Shown here: in pieces, positions 1-11,414 of the stretch | Position numbering within the stretch: the first letter of the stretch is position 1 | Layout: every line of letters begins with the position of its first letter | From: Albifimbria verrucaria | Lineage: Eukaryota; Ascomycota; Sordariomycetes; Hypocreales; Stachybotryaceae | DNA length: 64,000 bases | NCBI GenBank assembly: GCA_020081605.1 | Contig: JAHREC010000011.1 | Location: 372,001-436,000, forward strand | Reading direction: 5' to 3' | Program-made: the position numbers and the translations under genes | Notes under the pieces: generated by a model | Databases searched by the model: none | What the model was told of the DNA's origin: nothing | What the model saw: the letters and a program-made list of their open reading frames with translations, nothing else

Positions 1-389
1 ACGTGCTGAAGCACAGTTGGTTCACAATGTAGCGGCTACCGCACAAATGGCTGCTATGTTTAGATTGGGGTCTTTGTGATTTTATTTTTATGCTTATGAA
101 CTGGCGGAGAGACCAAACGTACCAATATATAACCTTCGTATCTTTCGACTATTTGCTTGTTGCTATTTCGCATCAAATTTCATGTCTTTCGACTCTACGT
201 ACGGTGCTCTTTATCCTGAATAACCGCAACAGACGGTTTGGCCTGTCCGCCTTCACCTTCGTGTTGAATTCTCTGGCTTGACTATTATAACATAAGAAAT
301 AACATTTCTCATGGGCATTTGTTGCGAAAGTTTTGGAGGCGTAAATCACCAGTTTTTAATTTTAATCAGAGAGCCTCTCAATATTTTCG
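1..389. other. Intergenic, no gene recognised
   Basis: AT-rich sequence with one 63-codon open frame that has no recognisable family, signal peptide or splice pattern. It lies downstream of the GH43 gene and probably contains its 3' flank. Confidence 0.5.
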
Positions 390-1821
390 CTACTCTAAAT
401 AGAATGTTGCCGCACCTTTGTCACAAGACATTGAAATAACCAAATTATTGCTACTGTCAGAACACAGATAGTAGCCTACAAAATTTGATGCCTCAAAAGA
501 GATGGCCCCACTGTCTGCCTGACCCTTGTGTTGGATGAAGCTTGCATCTGCATTGAAGTTGGATCCATTGTCGTTGGCATTAAGGCGGAGTTGGTAGCTG
601 TAGTGGCGCAGATATTGGCCTGGGTTGCTTGTAGATTCGAAACTAACCGTGTTCCCACCAGCCAAACCTGGACTCACTAGACGAAACTGTGATTCCGCCA
701 AGGCAGGGATGTTGGCTTGTATTTGGGCTTGAACTGTGTTTCTATGACGGATATAAAGGCTGGCGCCAATGAAAGACCGAAGACGGATAGGTGTGCGGCC
801 CTCAGGCACTGGAATACCAAAATCAGGAGTACCATCTGCCTTCCAATACAGTTTTTGCACGCGAGTACGTCGATTGGGGTCGCCTAACGGGTCTCCTTGG
901 ATATCCCGATATCCTCGGTCATGATAGACTAATATGTCACTTTGCCCGTCCTCAGAGACGGTGAATGAGTTATGACCAGGACCCCACTGGTTGGTGTTAC
1001 TGTTGCTAACGAATATCGGATTGGCCGATTTGCTCCAAGACTGAGGATCTAGTAGGTTTGAGGTTGCCGATGCCACTAAGAGACCCATGCAGTAATTGGC
1101 GTCCGTGGCGCTTGCAGAGTAGGTCAAGAAGATTTTACCGTTCCTCTGGATAACAAAAGGACCCTCGTTAACGTTGTATGTGATACGTTCCCAAGGCTTC
1201 TCAGGCCGAGAAATTGCACTCGGGGTTCCCTGAATAGTCCAAGGATTTTGCAGAGGTGCAATCAAGATGCTGGTATTTGAGTCGGACCACGTCCTATCAT
1301 CCTGTGCCCAGATCAAGTAGCGAGTACCGTTCGTAACAAAAGTGGATGCATCTAGTGAAAAAGTATCCTGAGGTAATTTGATGATGCCTTTCTCAACCCA
1401 AGCTGCCGTCAGGGATTGGCACCAGTGCCTTCCAAGACGAATGGTCGGATACGCCATTCATTGGCGACTCCGAGAGCGACATAAATGTACCACTTCCCAT
1501 CAATAAAGTGAATCTCTGGGGCCCAGACTTGGCCGCTACCAACCCCAGAAGATTTTCTTGTCCAAACCGTGGTTTCCCTGCGCTAGCTAGGCCCTGAATA
1601 GTTTGCGAACGACGGAGAATGATACGATCGTAACTCGGCACTGTTGCTGTAAAATAATACCAGCCGTCGACATGTTTGTAGATGTGAGGATCTGCCCTCT
1701 GTAATATCAATGAGTTTTGGTAGTTAACTGCAGGAGACGCGACTGAGAATGGACTTGATACGAGCAGGAGACCAATCAGGAACGGTATAATATGGGTGAA
1801 ATAACTATTTAAAAAGCGCAT
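390..1821 (-). CDS. GH43 alpha-L-arabinofuranosidase with C-terminal AbfB/CBM42 domain
   Basis: Secreted glycoside hydrolase family 43 enzyme, expected to remove arabinose from arabinan or arabinoxylan. Start at 1821 opens a signal peptide of about 28 residues (FLIGLLLVSSPFSVAS). Seen in order: the catalytic-base region ADPHIYKH; VWAPEIHFIDGKWYIY; the second carboxylate region SLDAS; NEGPFVIQ with the likely acid Glu; then an AbfB-type beta-trefoil domain over about the last 150 residues (SLYIRH, QYLRHY, NFVGYYLC). No intron is needed. The frame breaks twice: near 1576-1579 (CCC on the + strand; one base missing after ..LASAG, resuming as ETTVWTRK) and near 1412-1414 (GGG; one base missing in ANP/LTAAW). 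With both corrected the protein is about 476 residues. Family call is firm; exact substrate is inferred. Confidence 0.9.
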
Positions 1822-2670
1822 GGTGAAAGATGTTATCGAATAGAATTGAATATCTACGTAGATCTCTCAAAAACAGCATGATAATCTCATTCTTATTATT
1901 CTCCTCCAAGGGTGTTCCGAGAAGTCGCATTACTTATACTCAAGCTGAATTCTCAACATAATTACCTCAACAGGGCCGTACCCAATTACGCAAAGTGTCA
2001 ATTTCTCCGCACAGATGAAGAATCAAGCTCCTCAATGGTGGAATTAGATGCAACATGTTTCCGATGGTGTTTGAATTGCTACTTTGCATCTCAGCTCTGA
2101 TATGTAGCGCCCAGACGCTATTCGCAGAGCATTGTGGGTCTCCAAAATCTGCCTGGTCATGTAGGTGTACAACAGGTTGCGTAGATTGCGGTCGGTAAAA
2201 ACAAACCGAAGTTACTCAGACATAAGAGTAGACAAGTACACTTGCGGCAAGCAATACTATCGTATTTCTCCGGGGCTGTTCGATGGCGTAATCTGTTACA
2301 TGTTGGGTGGTGTGGTGAGCATGACAGAATCTCCTGATGGTCCTTGTGCCAATATTGCTGAATACACATCTTAAGCATTCCTGAAGCCGTAGTTAATGTA
2401 CTGATCCTTCTACTTGACTATAGAATCATTGAGACGTAGCAAAATCAGCTGCTGTGAACCTGTTAACCTTTCTTACATAGAGATAATAAATACTTCCTAA
2501 TATTTGGAGAGTAGGAAGAAATAAATATTTTATTTGGCTAAAATTACATGCGTGCATGCTTCTAGTGGACATCTAGCGAGGTATCTGTTGAAGCCTGCTG
2601 AGGTCCGTGACTCTTCCCTCAAGACTAGACCTCTCCGTATTCACCTTTGAATTGCGTTTCCATTTCTAAT
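1822..2670. other. Intergenic, no gene recognised
   Basis: About 850 bases between the GH43 start and the 3' end of the nucleotide-sugar transporter. Both-strand open frames of 60-75 codons have no family features. The part near 2490-2550 is AT-rich. Confidence 0.5.
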
Positions 2671-4038
2671 TCATCGCTTTGATGCATCCTTGTGGCTTTG
2701 AGAGCTGGCACTTATCCCCGGTTGAGATGTTGGTAGAATCTGCTTGGACTTTTCCTTCTGCTTCATCTTTCCATAGCCGTAGATAAGACCACTAAAGAAG
2801 CCCACCAGAATAGCTGAAACGCTACCAAAAGTGACAGGGGCATCAAAGAATATAATCCCACTAACGGCGAGAGGGAGTTTGTTTAGATAACCGACAAATG
2901 AGTAGGTAGTTGATGAAGTTTTGCGAATGCACCAGGCAGAAGAATAAGAGATGAAGATAGCGCCCAATCCAGAATACAACATCCCAATCATAAGATTGCC
3001 GCGCGACTCAATAGGGAAATTCTTGGCCAAATTGGTTGAAGACCAGTCCTCGGTGATTAGGGAGCAGACTATCATGATAGGAAGCGAAAGTAGGTTGTTG
3101 TAGAACATGGCTGGTCAATCAAGTCAGTTGGATGTGCAGGGCTTTGTTGATGATCGAAACTTACTATCCCAGTCTTTGAAATTCAGGGAAGTGATGAACT
3201 TGCGTGTGCCTAGGACGTACGAAGCAGTGCAGATGACATTGAACCCCATCCATGCGTATCCCGCGTTCAAAGTGGAAATAGTAGCGACAGTCTCCCCAGA
3301 GTGACCAGCGCCGCTAAGTGCGGCCTGGATGTCAGCCCACGCAGCGATGATAGAGCTGAGTACCATGAAGCCAAACGATAGCAGAAGCAGCGGGGTGACG
3401 TTGCCGCCGAACCACAGGACCTCACCATAAGCGATGACGATAATGGTTAAATTTTTGAAGATGGTGTATACTGGTACGGAGAGAAACTGTAGGGATTTGG
3501 TGCTCGTGTAAATCATGCCGACGAAGAATATGGATACGGGAAGCCCTGATCCCGTGTCAGCAGAGCAGTAAATCCTCCATCGCAGACTTACATTTTTTCA
3601 TCTTGCTACTTTCCAACGCAACAAGATTGGGGAGCAGCCCTGCCTGTTTCAAGCCCAGAATGGCAGTTGTGCAAATTGCGGCCTTCGGATGCTTGTTAGC
3701 TGGAGTGTTCCAATGCGTTACCCAAGTTTGCGCGGAGAATACCTGAATTGCCAGATATAAAAGTTCAAGTTCCAGGACGAGCCTGATACGACATACTTGT
3801 TCACGACTGTCATGCTAATGGAAGAGAAGCAATAGGCCAGGACAGCAGCGCCGGGGTTACTCTCAAGCCGGGATAAAACGCCCCCTTTGTTATCGCCCGT
3901 TGTAGCCCAATGATGGACTGCAGGCTTCGGGACAAAACTCTTCCCATTACCCAGCCTTCTGTCACCTAAACTCCTCATCTCAATATCCTCGTCCTTTTTA
4001 TTTGACATTGTGACTTGGTGTAGGGATTGCAAGGCCAC
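2671..4038 (-). CDS. VRG4: Golgi GDP-mannose transporter (VRG4/GmtA family)
   Basis: Exchanges cytosolic GDP-mannose for GMP across the Golgi membrane to supply mannosylation. Exons are about 4038-3743, 3682-3592, 3545-3165 and 3110-2671; introns have CTAAC-like branch points. Recognised blocks: NPGAAVLAYCFSSI, LYLAIQ, VGMIYTSTKSLQFLSVPVYT, NLTIIVIAYGEVLWFGG, FYNNLLSLP and the nucleotide-sugar motif region near the C-terminus, all typical of this roughly 380-residue, multi-membrane-span family. The motif usually read GALNK is GYLNK here (TAT codon, about 2906-2892). Frame corrections are needed at 3759-3762 (one missing base in AAAA on +, giving NLNF-LYLAIQ) and at the exon 3 boundary, GGG near 3544-3546. 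A second in-frame Met (MSNKKDED, 4008) could be the true start. Confidence 0.93.
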
Positions 4039-5281
4039 TGATCAAGAAAGGGGTTACTTGTTGCCAAAAGGAGATGAGACTCGAGGGAAACTGAGGCCAA
4101 AATAGGCACAAAAGCTTATAGCTAAATACAGGAATGATAGGGAAGAAGACACCCGAGCGATAAAGCGTCTTCGGCACGCTCCACAGTATGCTGGCTTCGA
4201 TGGTGCAGAGGCAGAGCTTCCGAGCGACAGCGACGCGTTGAATCGAGGTGACATTTAAATTGCAACACGAATACCAGGTAATAGGCTTACTAAACTGTAC
4301 TATGCCTTAATAGGCGGCAATAGCAGGCAGGGGACAGGCTCCTGGTCCTGTGTAAAGGAGGTGGGGCTTGACCAACAGTGGGATCCAAGTGGGAAAGCCA
4401 TCCACTTCCTGACTATTGTGCATCCCTGTTCCGTTCCTAACCATCTTCAATTTGGGAGAAATTAACATAGCACCCATGTTCGTAGTTTTCTCACTACATC
4501 GACATGACTGTCGCGAGACAAGAGGCGACAAAGTAAGGATGGGTAATTTTCAGTTTCATAAAACGTTCAACACTTCTCATGCTCAGGGCTTTTTACGTAC
4601 TGGCATCTTTCATGCACCCATACTGATGACTTTCCAAGTGTTGCATTCCTAAGCAGGTATCGTAACTATCAATGTATCTAGTTCTCGGATATCAGGAATT
4701 CAAAAAAGAAAAGTTCCAACATCAGCCTGAAAATCTTTTGTTGATCGTATAAGAGAGATCAAAATGGGAGGAGGCAATCTTGTTTAGTTGGACTGCAGTT
4801 TATTGTCCGTAGCCACGAGATGCTCGATTGACTTGTCATATAGCGTGTGGTAAAGACCATCACCCCAAAATTCATTTCCGCTTTTAGGGCCGAATTTCTT
4901 TTGGGGCAGCCTTAGTTTGAACTAAGCAGCCCTGAGCTGCGGCTGAGGTTGACTGAGCTTCACCCCGAGAGATTGAGATGATAGGGATTATGCCTGAGCC
5001 ATCCGATCTCCAAGAATGGTGAAGGATATTGGGTCCTCTTTATGCTGTTGAAGCTTTGTCATTATTTTAATACTACCAAACGAGTTGCTACTAGTCTAGC
5101 CGGCGAAATGTTAGCCTTTATTCTGGTATATTCGCATTTACAACGCACAAGGGGTTGCCTCTAATGGAGATCAAACTTTATCAGCGGTGTGTTGCAAGGG
5201 GATGGATTGTACAAGAAACCGGCGAAATCTGGTATTGATACTGCAACAATTGATCAAAGGCTGTAGACATCGTCCATTTCC
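4039..5281. other. Intergenic, no gene recognised
   Basis: About 1.2 kb holding the probable promoter and leader of the GDP-mannose transporter on its left and the 3' flank of the CorA-like gene on its right. Short open frames (60-80 codons) look like noise. Confidence 0.5.
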
Positions 5282-6739
5282 TTACCGCTGTCCGTTCATT
5301 TCAATATCATTTGAAGAGGACCCTCTCGACGACCACACCTTCAGTTGCTCATAATGTTGTCTCACTGACGCCAGCGCCTGAGCCATAGGGCCACTATCCC
5401 TATCGTTATTTAAACGGATCGTCTCTTGCTTAGGAGTATTTTCTTTGGAATCAAGTTGCTGGTCCTGCAAACTCGAGGACAGAGTTTCCTCGGCATCGAA
5501 CATGATCGGATTGTACCACCATACGCCAAGAGTGAGCAAAGTCAACGCGCCGGCGATAATGAGATACGTCCACAAGTAAGCAGACACAACTGGTGGTTCC
5601 CTATTCACCGAATCTTTCATGTCTCGATCGCTCTCACTCTGTGAGGAGCTTGATGCTACTGGGCGCCAGTCTAGGTCAAGCCACCTGTTTTTGAAATCGA
5701 AGACGGGCATCGCAAATATGGCCCAAAAATCAAGTTATGGAGAATTAGACCCTGCTATAACTCTTGTGGGAAGAACTTCACAATAGAAAACTTACAGCAA
5801 TTGTTGCTGCGGGAAGATATAACGTGGCGACTAGGGCAAGCACAGTGCTCATCCTGGCCTTTTGGTTTGCTGATTTCGCTTCCATTCGTGTAAGTTCTGC
5901 TGTTAACTGCAGAGAATTGTCAGAGACCTAGCAATGAAAGGCAAGGTATAATATACAAGACTTACGAGATTTGTGAGGTAAGACATTCTATTAGATGACA
6001 TGCTGCATTTTACAACCAGGTCATCGTATATTCCGTCTAGCTCCTCAAATCGTTGCTTCATTAGCTTAGTTGTGTTTAGGTAATCTCCATCTCCGCTTTC
6101 CAACATTGTGTCGACGTGATTAATTATCCTCTTCAAGCATCTCTGAGCAGTTCTTATCTCGTTCTCAACCATTATTATCTTTTCGTAGAGGAATCGTAGC
6201 CTGTCGTCAAATCTCTGGACTTGCGCATCGTCAGATCGGGCAGCCAACAATTGAGCCCTGAACTCCGTCCATTCGGTTATTATTTCCTCGGTGCGGACGC
6301 CAAGGGCCTGGCTTTGAAGCTCGGAGTAAGTCCCAATGACAAGAATGGGGTGTTCTTTCATGTTTGGACTGGTGCTATCACATTGTTCGAGGAGTCGAGT
6401 GGCCTCTACCATCTGCCGCTGAGAACATCCGTACAAAATAGCAAGAGTCAGTTTCCTTTTGTGAGAATACGTAATAGAGACGCCTATATTATCAGTTGTG
6501 AAATCTCCCATTACTCCGGTGTACATGTCCAGCGTGTCCGCTACGCTCCCGTCACGCCGTTCTACGTGGGTTGTTAAGCATGAGTAAGTTTCTTTCGCTC
6601 GCATCGCTTCACGGATTTGCTCATGGATATGGAACCTTTCCGTGATCTTCTTCCAACTGGCCTCAGGCATCGGCAGGTGGAAAAGCTCTGCGGGTATTTC
6701 TCCTTGATGATGTCTTTGGCTCGACTGCAAACACTGCAT
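5282..6739 (-). CDS. CorA-like Mg2+ transporter-type membrane protein
   Basis: Large soluble N-terminal region, a long helical segment (FLYEKIIMVENEIRTAQRCL.. and RFEELDGIYDDLV), then two membrane spans close to the C-terminus (about STVLALVATLYLPAATIAAIF and VSAYLWTYLIIAGALTLLTLG). This is the layout of fungal CorA-like proteins (PF01544). The canonical GMN motif after the first span is absent, as in many fungal members, so transport of Mg2+ is not assured. Exons: 6739(or upstream)-5966, 5927-5796, about 5722-5282. The last intron has GG where AG is expected directly before GCCATATTTGCG (near 5724-5723); the nearest upstream AG leads to a stop. The N-terminus is uncertain and further exons may lie at 6740-7000. 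Confidence 0.6.
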
Positions 6740-7970
6740 ACGAAACCACGTCAGTCGGAGTACATGTGTGGCCTGATTGGTCCACCGCTAGATCACATAC
6801 ATGACACAGAAACCTTTGGCCAGTTCGGACGTTTGGTCGCATGGATCAATCGAGAGGGCGCGCTTTTAGTGAGCCTGATGTGTCAGTGTCGTCCGCGTAG
6901 GCAGCAGTCTGTGCATGACCCAACGATGAAGAGGAGTGTCTTTGGCGGTGACAGCCTTACGTTAGAAAATATCTTTTCCCAGTCCTCTTCTTTTTCTGGA
7001 GCTCAATAGTTTGGAATCCACCAGATCCCTTTCGACGTGTAATTTTGTTAGTGGCTAACAAAGCTATCAAGTAAACGCACGACACGTTCAACGCACCAAC
7101 TGGATGAGGCCACGACATGATGGCGATGATTCAGAGTCCTTCCCTGGTTTAAAGATGTCGTTATTCAGTTGGAAACATAGGTATGGCTTGTTGTAAGAGG
7201 ACCAGTCCATTATGATAATCAGCAATTATATGCGACGAGGGAGCGTTGAACTATGGCGAGACAACGATTGGGCCTCGAAGGAAACGCCAAGCAGTAGTTC
7301 TAAAAATCAAATAGCAAGACTCATTGCTTTATACCCGGATCTAATGGTCTCATCCGTGACTTTGCCGAGCCTGATCTCACCAGAGCGGGGTATTGTTCCA
7401 ATCATTATTCGGGAGCAGATCAAGGTAACATCTACAGGCCATATTGCAGTTTCTGTGTATGCTCCAAGTGCATCGAGCGCATCAGCCTGCCTATCGAACC
7501 AATAATAGTGGTAATATGCCGCCTTGGTGTTCAGCTAGCTAAGCAGCCAGCCAGCCACTCGAAGTGTTCTGGGGACTCGAAGGAGGGAGGACTGAGCACA
7601 TTGCGGCGGCTCGGTCTAGGCAGAGATAACAGATGTGCTGGCGCAGCAAAGGACGAGCCACGCATTGCATTGCCACCTTTTGTAGTGGCTCACTCAGTTC
7701 GAAATAGACCAAGGCCAATCACAGACACGTAATCAGGGGCAGCGGCCTAAATGCTACATGGCAAAACGCCCAGTCAGGTTTTTTCCATCTTCATTCACCC
7801 ATCTCATTCTGCAAAATAGTCAGTCTTTCACTGCGCCGCGTTGGAGAGACCTTAAATACCGGAGACGCCGGCTGCTGGATCGATTAAATCATTTAACAGC
7901 CCTTTTGCCTTTCAAACGCCGGCGATTTAAAGCCTCAGTTCGCCCACGAAGTTGCATAGTCAATCGAAAA
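6740..7970. other. Intergenic or unresolved 5' exons
   Basis: May contain 5' exons of the CorA-like gene and, on the right, the promoter of the small gene at 7971. Open frames of 74-130 codons are present on the + strand but show no recognisable domain. Confidence 0.4.
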
Positions 7971-8332
7971 ATGGCTTCTCGAGGATCTTTGGTTATTGTC
8001 ATGACAGGCCGTGACGCCGACGATGTGGTACGCGTACTTGAGGACAAGTTTAAGGGCAGCAATTATGCTATTGAAGTAGGGCTACTTGGGTTCTCTTTTT
8101 GGAGCCGTATTAACAGTTGCTACAGCGAAATGGCTCTCGATGGATTGTCGAATCCGATGATGGAGTTGGTTTCTCCCATGTTTCAAAATCTGTTCGGTAT
8201 GGAATGTCTCTTTGCTGCTAACTGTTCATATAGGAGAAGCTCCGAGAGGTAGGAGTGGCATTGCAGATTTCAAATGGACTTCCTCGAGCACCTACAGGAT
8301 ATGGGCTACGAAAAAGCCGGCAACCTTTCTAG
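7971..8332 (+). CDS. Small hypothetical protein, three exons
   Basis: Not a recognised family. The ATG at 7971 has a favourable context (GAAAAATGG). Exons 7971-8075, 8117-8191 and 8234-8332 are all phase 0 and give a 92-residue protein beginning MASRGSLVIVMTGRDADD. The second intron carries GCTAAC 12-15 bases before its AG, a good branch point, but its donor (GTTCGG) is weak and a competing GTATGG donor would give a shorter tail. No signal peptide or membrane span. The protein is charged and probably soluble. The open frame also extends upstream to 7758, so the start is not certain. Confidence 0.4.
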
Positions 8333-10169
8333 AGCGGACGGGTGGAGCTCTAAAGCGAGCTGGATCGAATCTAGTAAAAATGGTCTCTGGATCATAGAAT
8401 AAAGAGTGTAGCTCCTGGCCGTGGCAGTCACGGCTGTGAGACACTAGGAGCCGCGTGAATCACACCACCCAGACTTATCTCTTTCAGATGATCACTATTT
8501 CTGCGGCTTCTCATTTGGTAATGCATCTAGCATAACTGCTATCATATACACTAGGCCGTCAACGCCTCCCATGGTCAAAACCGGGACCAGACCAGGATCG
8601 GCCTACTGGCTGTACACTTGCTTTAACTGTAATGCAAGATTGAATACTTCTCGCACAAGCCTGGCTTCTTTAACAGTACTGTTTTGGTAGGAATGCACGC
8701 AGGCAGGGCTCACAATTATTCTTGTATTAGTCATTTATCGTCATATAGCTGAGAAAACTGTTGGAACATCCTGAGAGAATAAGGAAATGATACGCACATT
8801 ACATACCTTTGATTCGGTTCTGCTTTCTATTTCCAAAAGGTCATTGTTATATCCAACTAAGTCCAGATATATGCTGCTTCACTGTGTAATAGTTAATAAG
8901 TAACCAGAAGATATGGGCCTGCTATTAGCTCCCATAAAATCTTGAATTATGGGTGGCGATATTAACGTATCAGCAAAATGCCAAGGAGGTCCCGGAAGTC
9001 GCCTAGGCGTCCTTCATCTCTGAAGTCTAGATCACGAGGACGAGAGTCAATAACCCATTGGTCACTGAGTATTGCGCAATTTCTTCTTGAAGGTATATGG
9101 ACTATACATCTAGCTCTGACAGGGTCTTGCGGTATGATGACTAACATGTTGGAGCGAAAATGAACCGAACGAGTCAATAAGTCATGGGGGATCACGATGG
9201 TTAAATATGAACATAATATCTAACCACTACATGGCAGGGCTAATTGGTCGCATGTATTTGTCAGTTATTACCTAGTCGATGTGCCTTTTGGCGCACGAGA
9301 GAAGCATCGTTAGCATAAAAGCTTATGCCGCAGAGCTGTCTCCACCCAGATCTGAGGAAGCTGGAACCATCTAGTTCAGCAGTTGAAAGACCGCTATCTT
9401 TACCAGGATTCATATGAGAAATGATACTGATTATACCTTAAACTGTCTTGGTAGATAATTATGATATGAGCAGATGTGAACTTGGACAAATGAACCACTG
9501 GGGTCATATTGTTATGGCAATGCTAGACTCCTTCATATCGTCAATACTCTCTGGTTGACCTCGCTGTATTTCCGCATATCATTACCCGTAATAAGTTTTT
9601 AGTTGGGAATTCTGCAAAACAACCCGTGAGTTGTATGATTTGCATATAACAGATAACACCTTGAAAATTCTCCCACTCCCCGGAAGACTGTTCAAATTTG
9701 AGCAATGGCATATCAAATGAGCATGCATTGGTGATAGCAGCCACATCTGGAAATCTAAACTCGGATATAGCGCTGACTACGCAAACCTTCGTGGAAGCTT
9801 AGAGTTCTTCAATATTATGACATGCTTTGCCTTTATTATGGGAGTAATCCGTCAAGAAAAAGGGGTTTCACGGCCGGACGAGACAGTTCATAAGCGCGGC
9901 TCCAATTTTCGATGTGAAATGATCTGGTCCAACAGGCAATACCACCCACAGGCTGATTCTGCACAACATGGCCCTTTTTAATTGTCGCTGTGAATCAATA
10001 ACGTGCTCATGCATCAAATTTCGTCTCATTCCACTATCTAACATGGAAAACTTGTTTATTTTGGCACTTGAATATTAGAAATGCGGGTGTAGACCCAAGA
10101 TTTCTTTTCGATAACAAGTTTTACAAATAACTGGGATTGCCCACACAGTCATGAAAAGTCGTCATTCCC
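8333..10169. other. Intergenic, no gene recognised
   Basis: About 1.8 kb without a supported gene. Frames up to 77 codons at 8962-9195 and 9541-9744 show no domain, and no splice pattern joins them. The right end is the 3' flank of the pectate lyase. Confidence 0.5.
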
Positions 10170-11414
10170 TCATGAGCAAACAGACGCCTGAGGACCAGCA
10201 TTTGCTTTCACATATGCCGGAACATCCTTGGTTGCTGTCAAGGAGTAACTATAGCTTGGTTTGAAAGCCGTACCAGAATTGCTCGCAATTGTACCAGAGC
10301 AGCCGCTGTAAACGTTACCAGTTGCTTGAAGAATTGCGCCATCATCCTTGGTCAATGGATTCTTGCAGTTCTCAAAATAGACATTCTCAATAAGTGCGTT
10401 GGAGCGGCCGCGAGCATAATGTCCATACGATCCAGTCTTCACAAGGTAGTTGTTGTATAAATGGACTTGGGCCAGGTTGTCGGCGCTTGGATTTCGCTGA
10501 TTCGTGTTATCGAACCAGTTATGGTGGACTGTTCCACGAGCGACCACATTCTCAGTCCAGCCTAGTTTATGCTGGTGTAAGTCCATCGTTCGACATTTAG
10601 CCTTGATTTATGTCACTTACCAATCCCAAAAGCCTTGTTATGGTTTCTCAGAATATTATTCGAAACTGTCCAGTAAGTCGTATCCTTCCTCAGGTCAATG
10701 AGGCCGTCATTAGAGTTTGTGAATGAACCTGAGGAGTTCCGAGTTAGATGAATCTACTTTCTTTGGCCGCCTCTATACTGACAGTGATCAATCCACACAT
10801 TGCTAGCACCATCCTGTGAGAAAGTTAGCAATGATTAACTTGCGGGTAAAGAATCTCTTACTGCTTGTATACCATCGAAATCGCTTCCCTTATCACCGGA
10901 ACCATCGTTGGAATTACCTATATTAGTGTTAGTGCGCATAGATTCCAGGCGACGATCATGCAATACCGATCTTCAGATTCCTGATAATGATGTTTCGAGT
11001 ACCGTCAAGACGAAAGCCACCTAAATATCGTAAATTGTTAGCAGTCGCACACAATCTGGGAATTTGGATAAATCTCTGAGAATCGCAGACCTCCAGAAAT
11101 TTCGCCAGTTGTACCGACTCAATGATCGTCTTGTCGTTGGAGACCTTGATTTCTTTGCCTAGAGGAGTAATGGTGATCCGGCCTTGCACCTTGACAACAT
11201 AGGGCGTGCTAGCAGTGGCGTACTTCTCCAGATCGGCCTGGTTAGAAACAGTGACTATAGGTCCAGCGGCGCCTCCAGTTGTGCCGCCATTTTGGGAAGC
11301 AAAGCCGTCAGCTTTAGCAGTACAACCAGACTGGCGCTCAACAACGCTACCCAAAACTGGTGAAATAAGTAAAAGGGCAATGGTGAGCAGCTTCATGTTA
11401 AAAAGACCGTGCAA
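10170..11414 (-). CDS. Pectate lyase, polysaccharide lyase family 1
   Basis: Secreted enzyme cleaving polygalacturonan by beta-elimination. Six exons: 11414-11091, 11020-10967, 10917-10862, 10813-10783 (31 nt), 10728-10621, 10561-10170. The likely start is the second Met (MKLLTIALLLISPVLG, 11396), a signal peptide followed by a Kex2-like VVERQ. Beta-helix motifs: GGFRLDG.RNIIIRNL, SNVWIDHC, DGLIDLRKDTTYWTVSNN, VHHNWFDNTNQRNPSADN and VHLYNNYL; the WIDH and RNPSAD blocks contain the Ca2+-site and catalytic regions of PL1. One base is missing near 11119-11120 (KTIIG-VGTTGEISG). The 4th donor (T/GTCAGT) and final acceptor (AACTAG/GC) restore C-S-F and G-W-T without further edits. Confidence 0.93.

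Noticed and set aside
4054..4254. 66-codon hydrophobic minus frame upstream of the GDP-mannose transporter
   Set aside because: Sits where the leader or promoter should be and has no splice link to the transporter.
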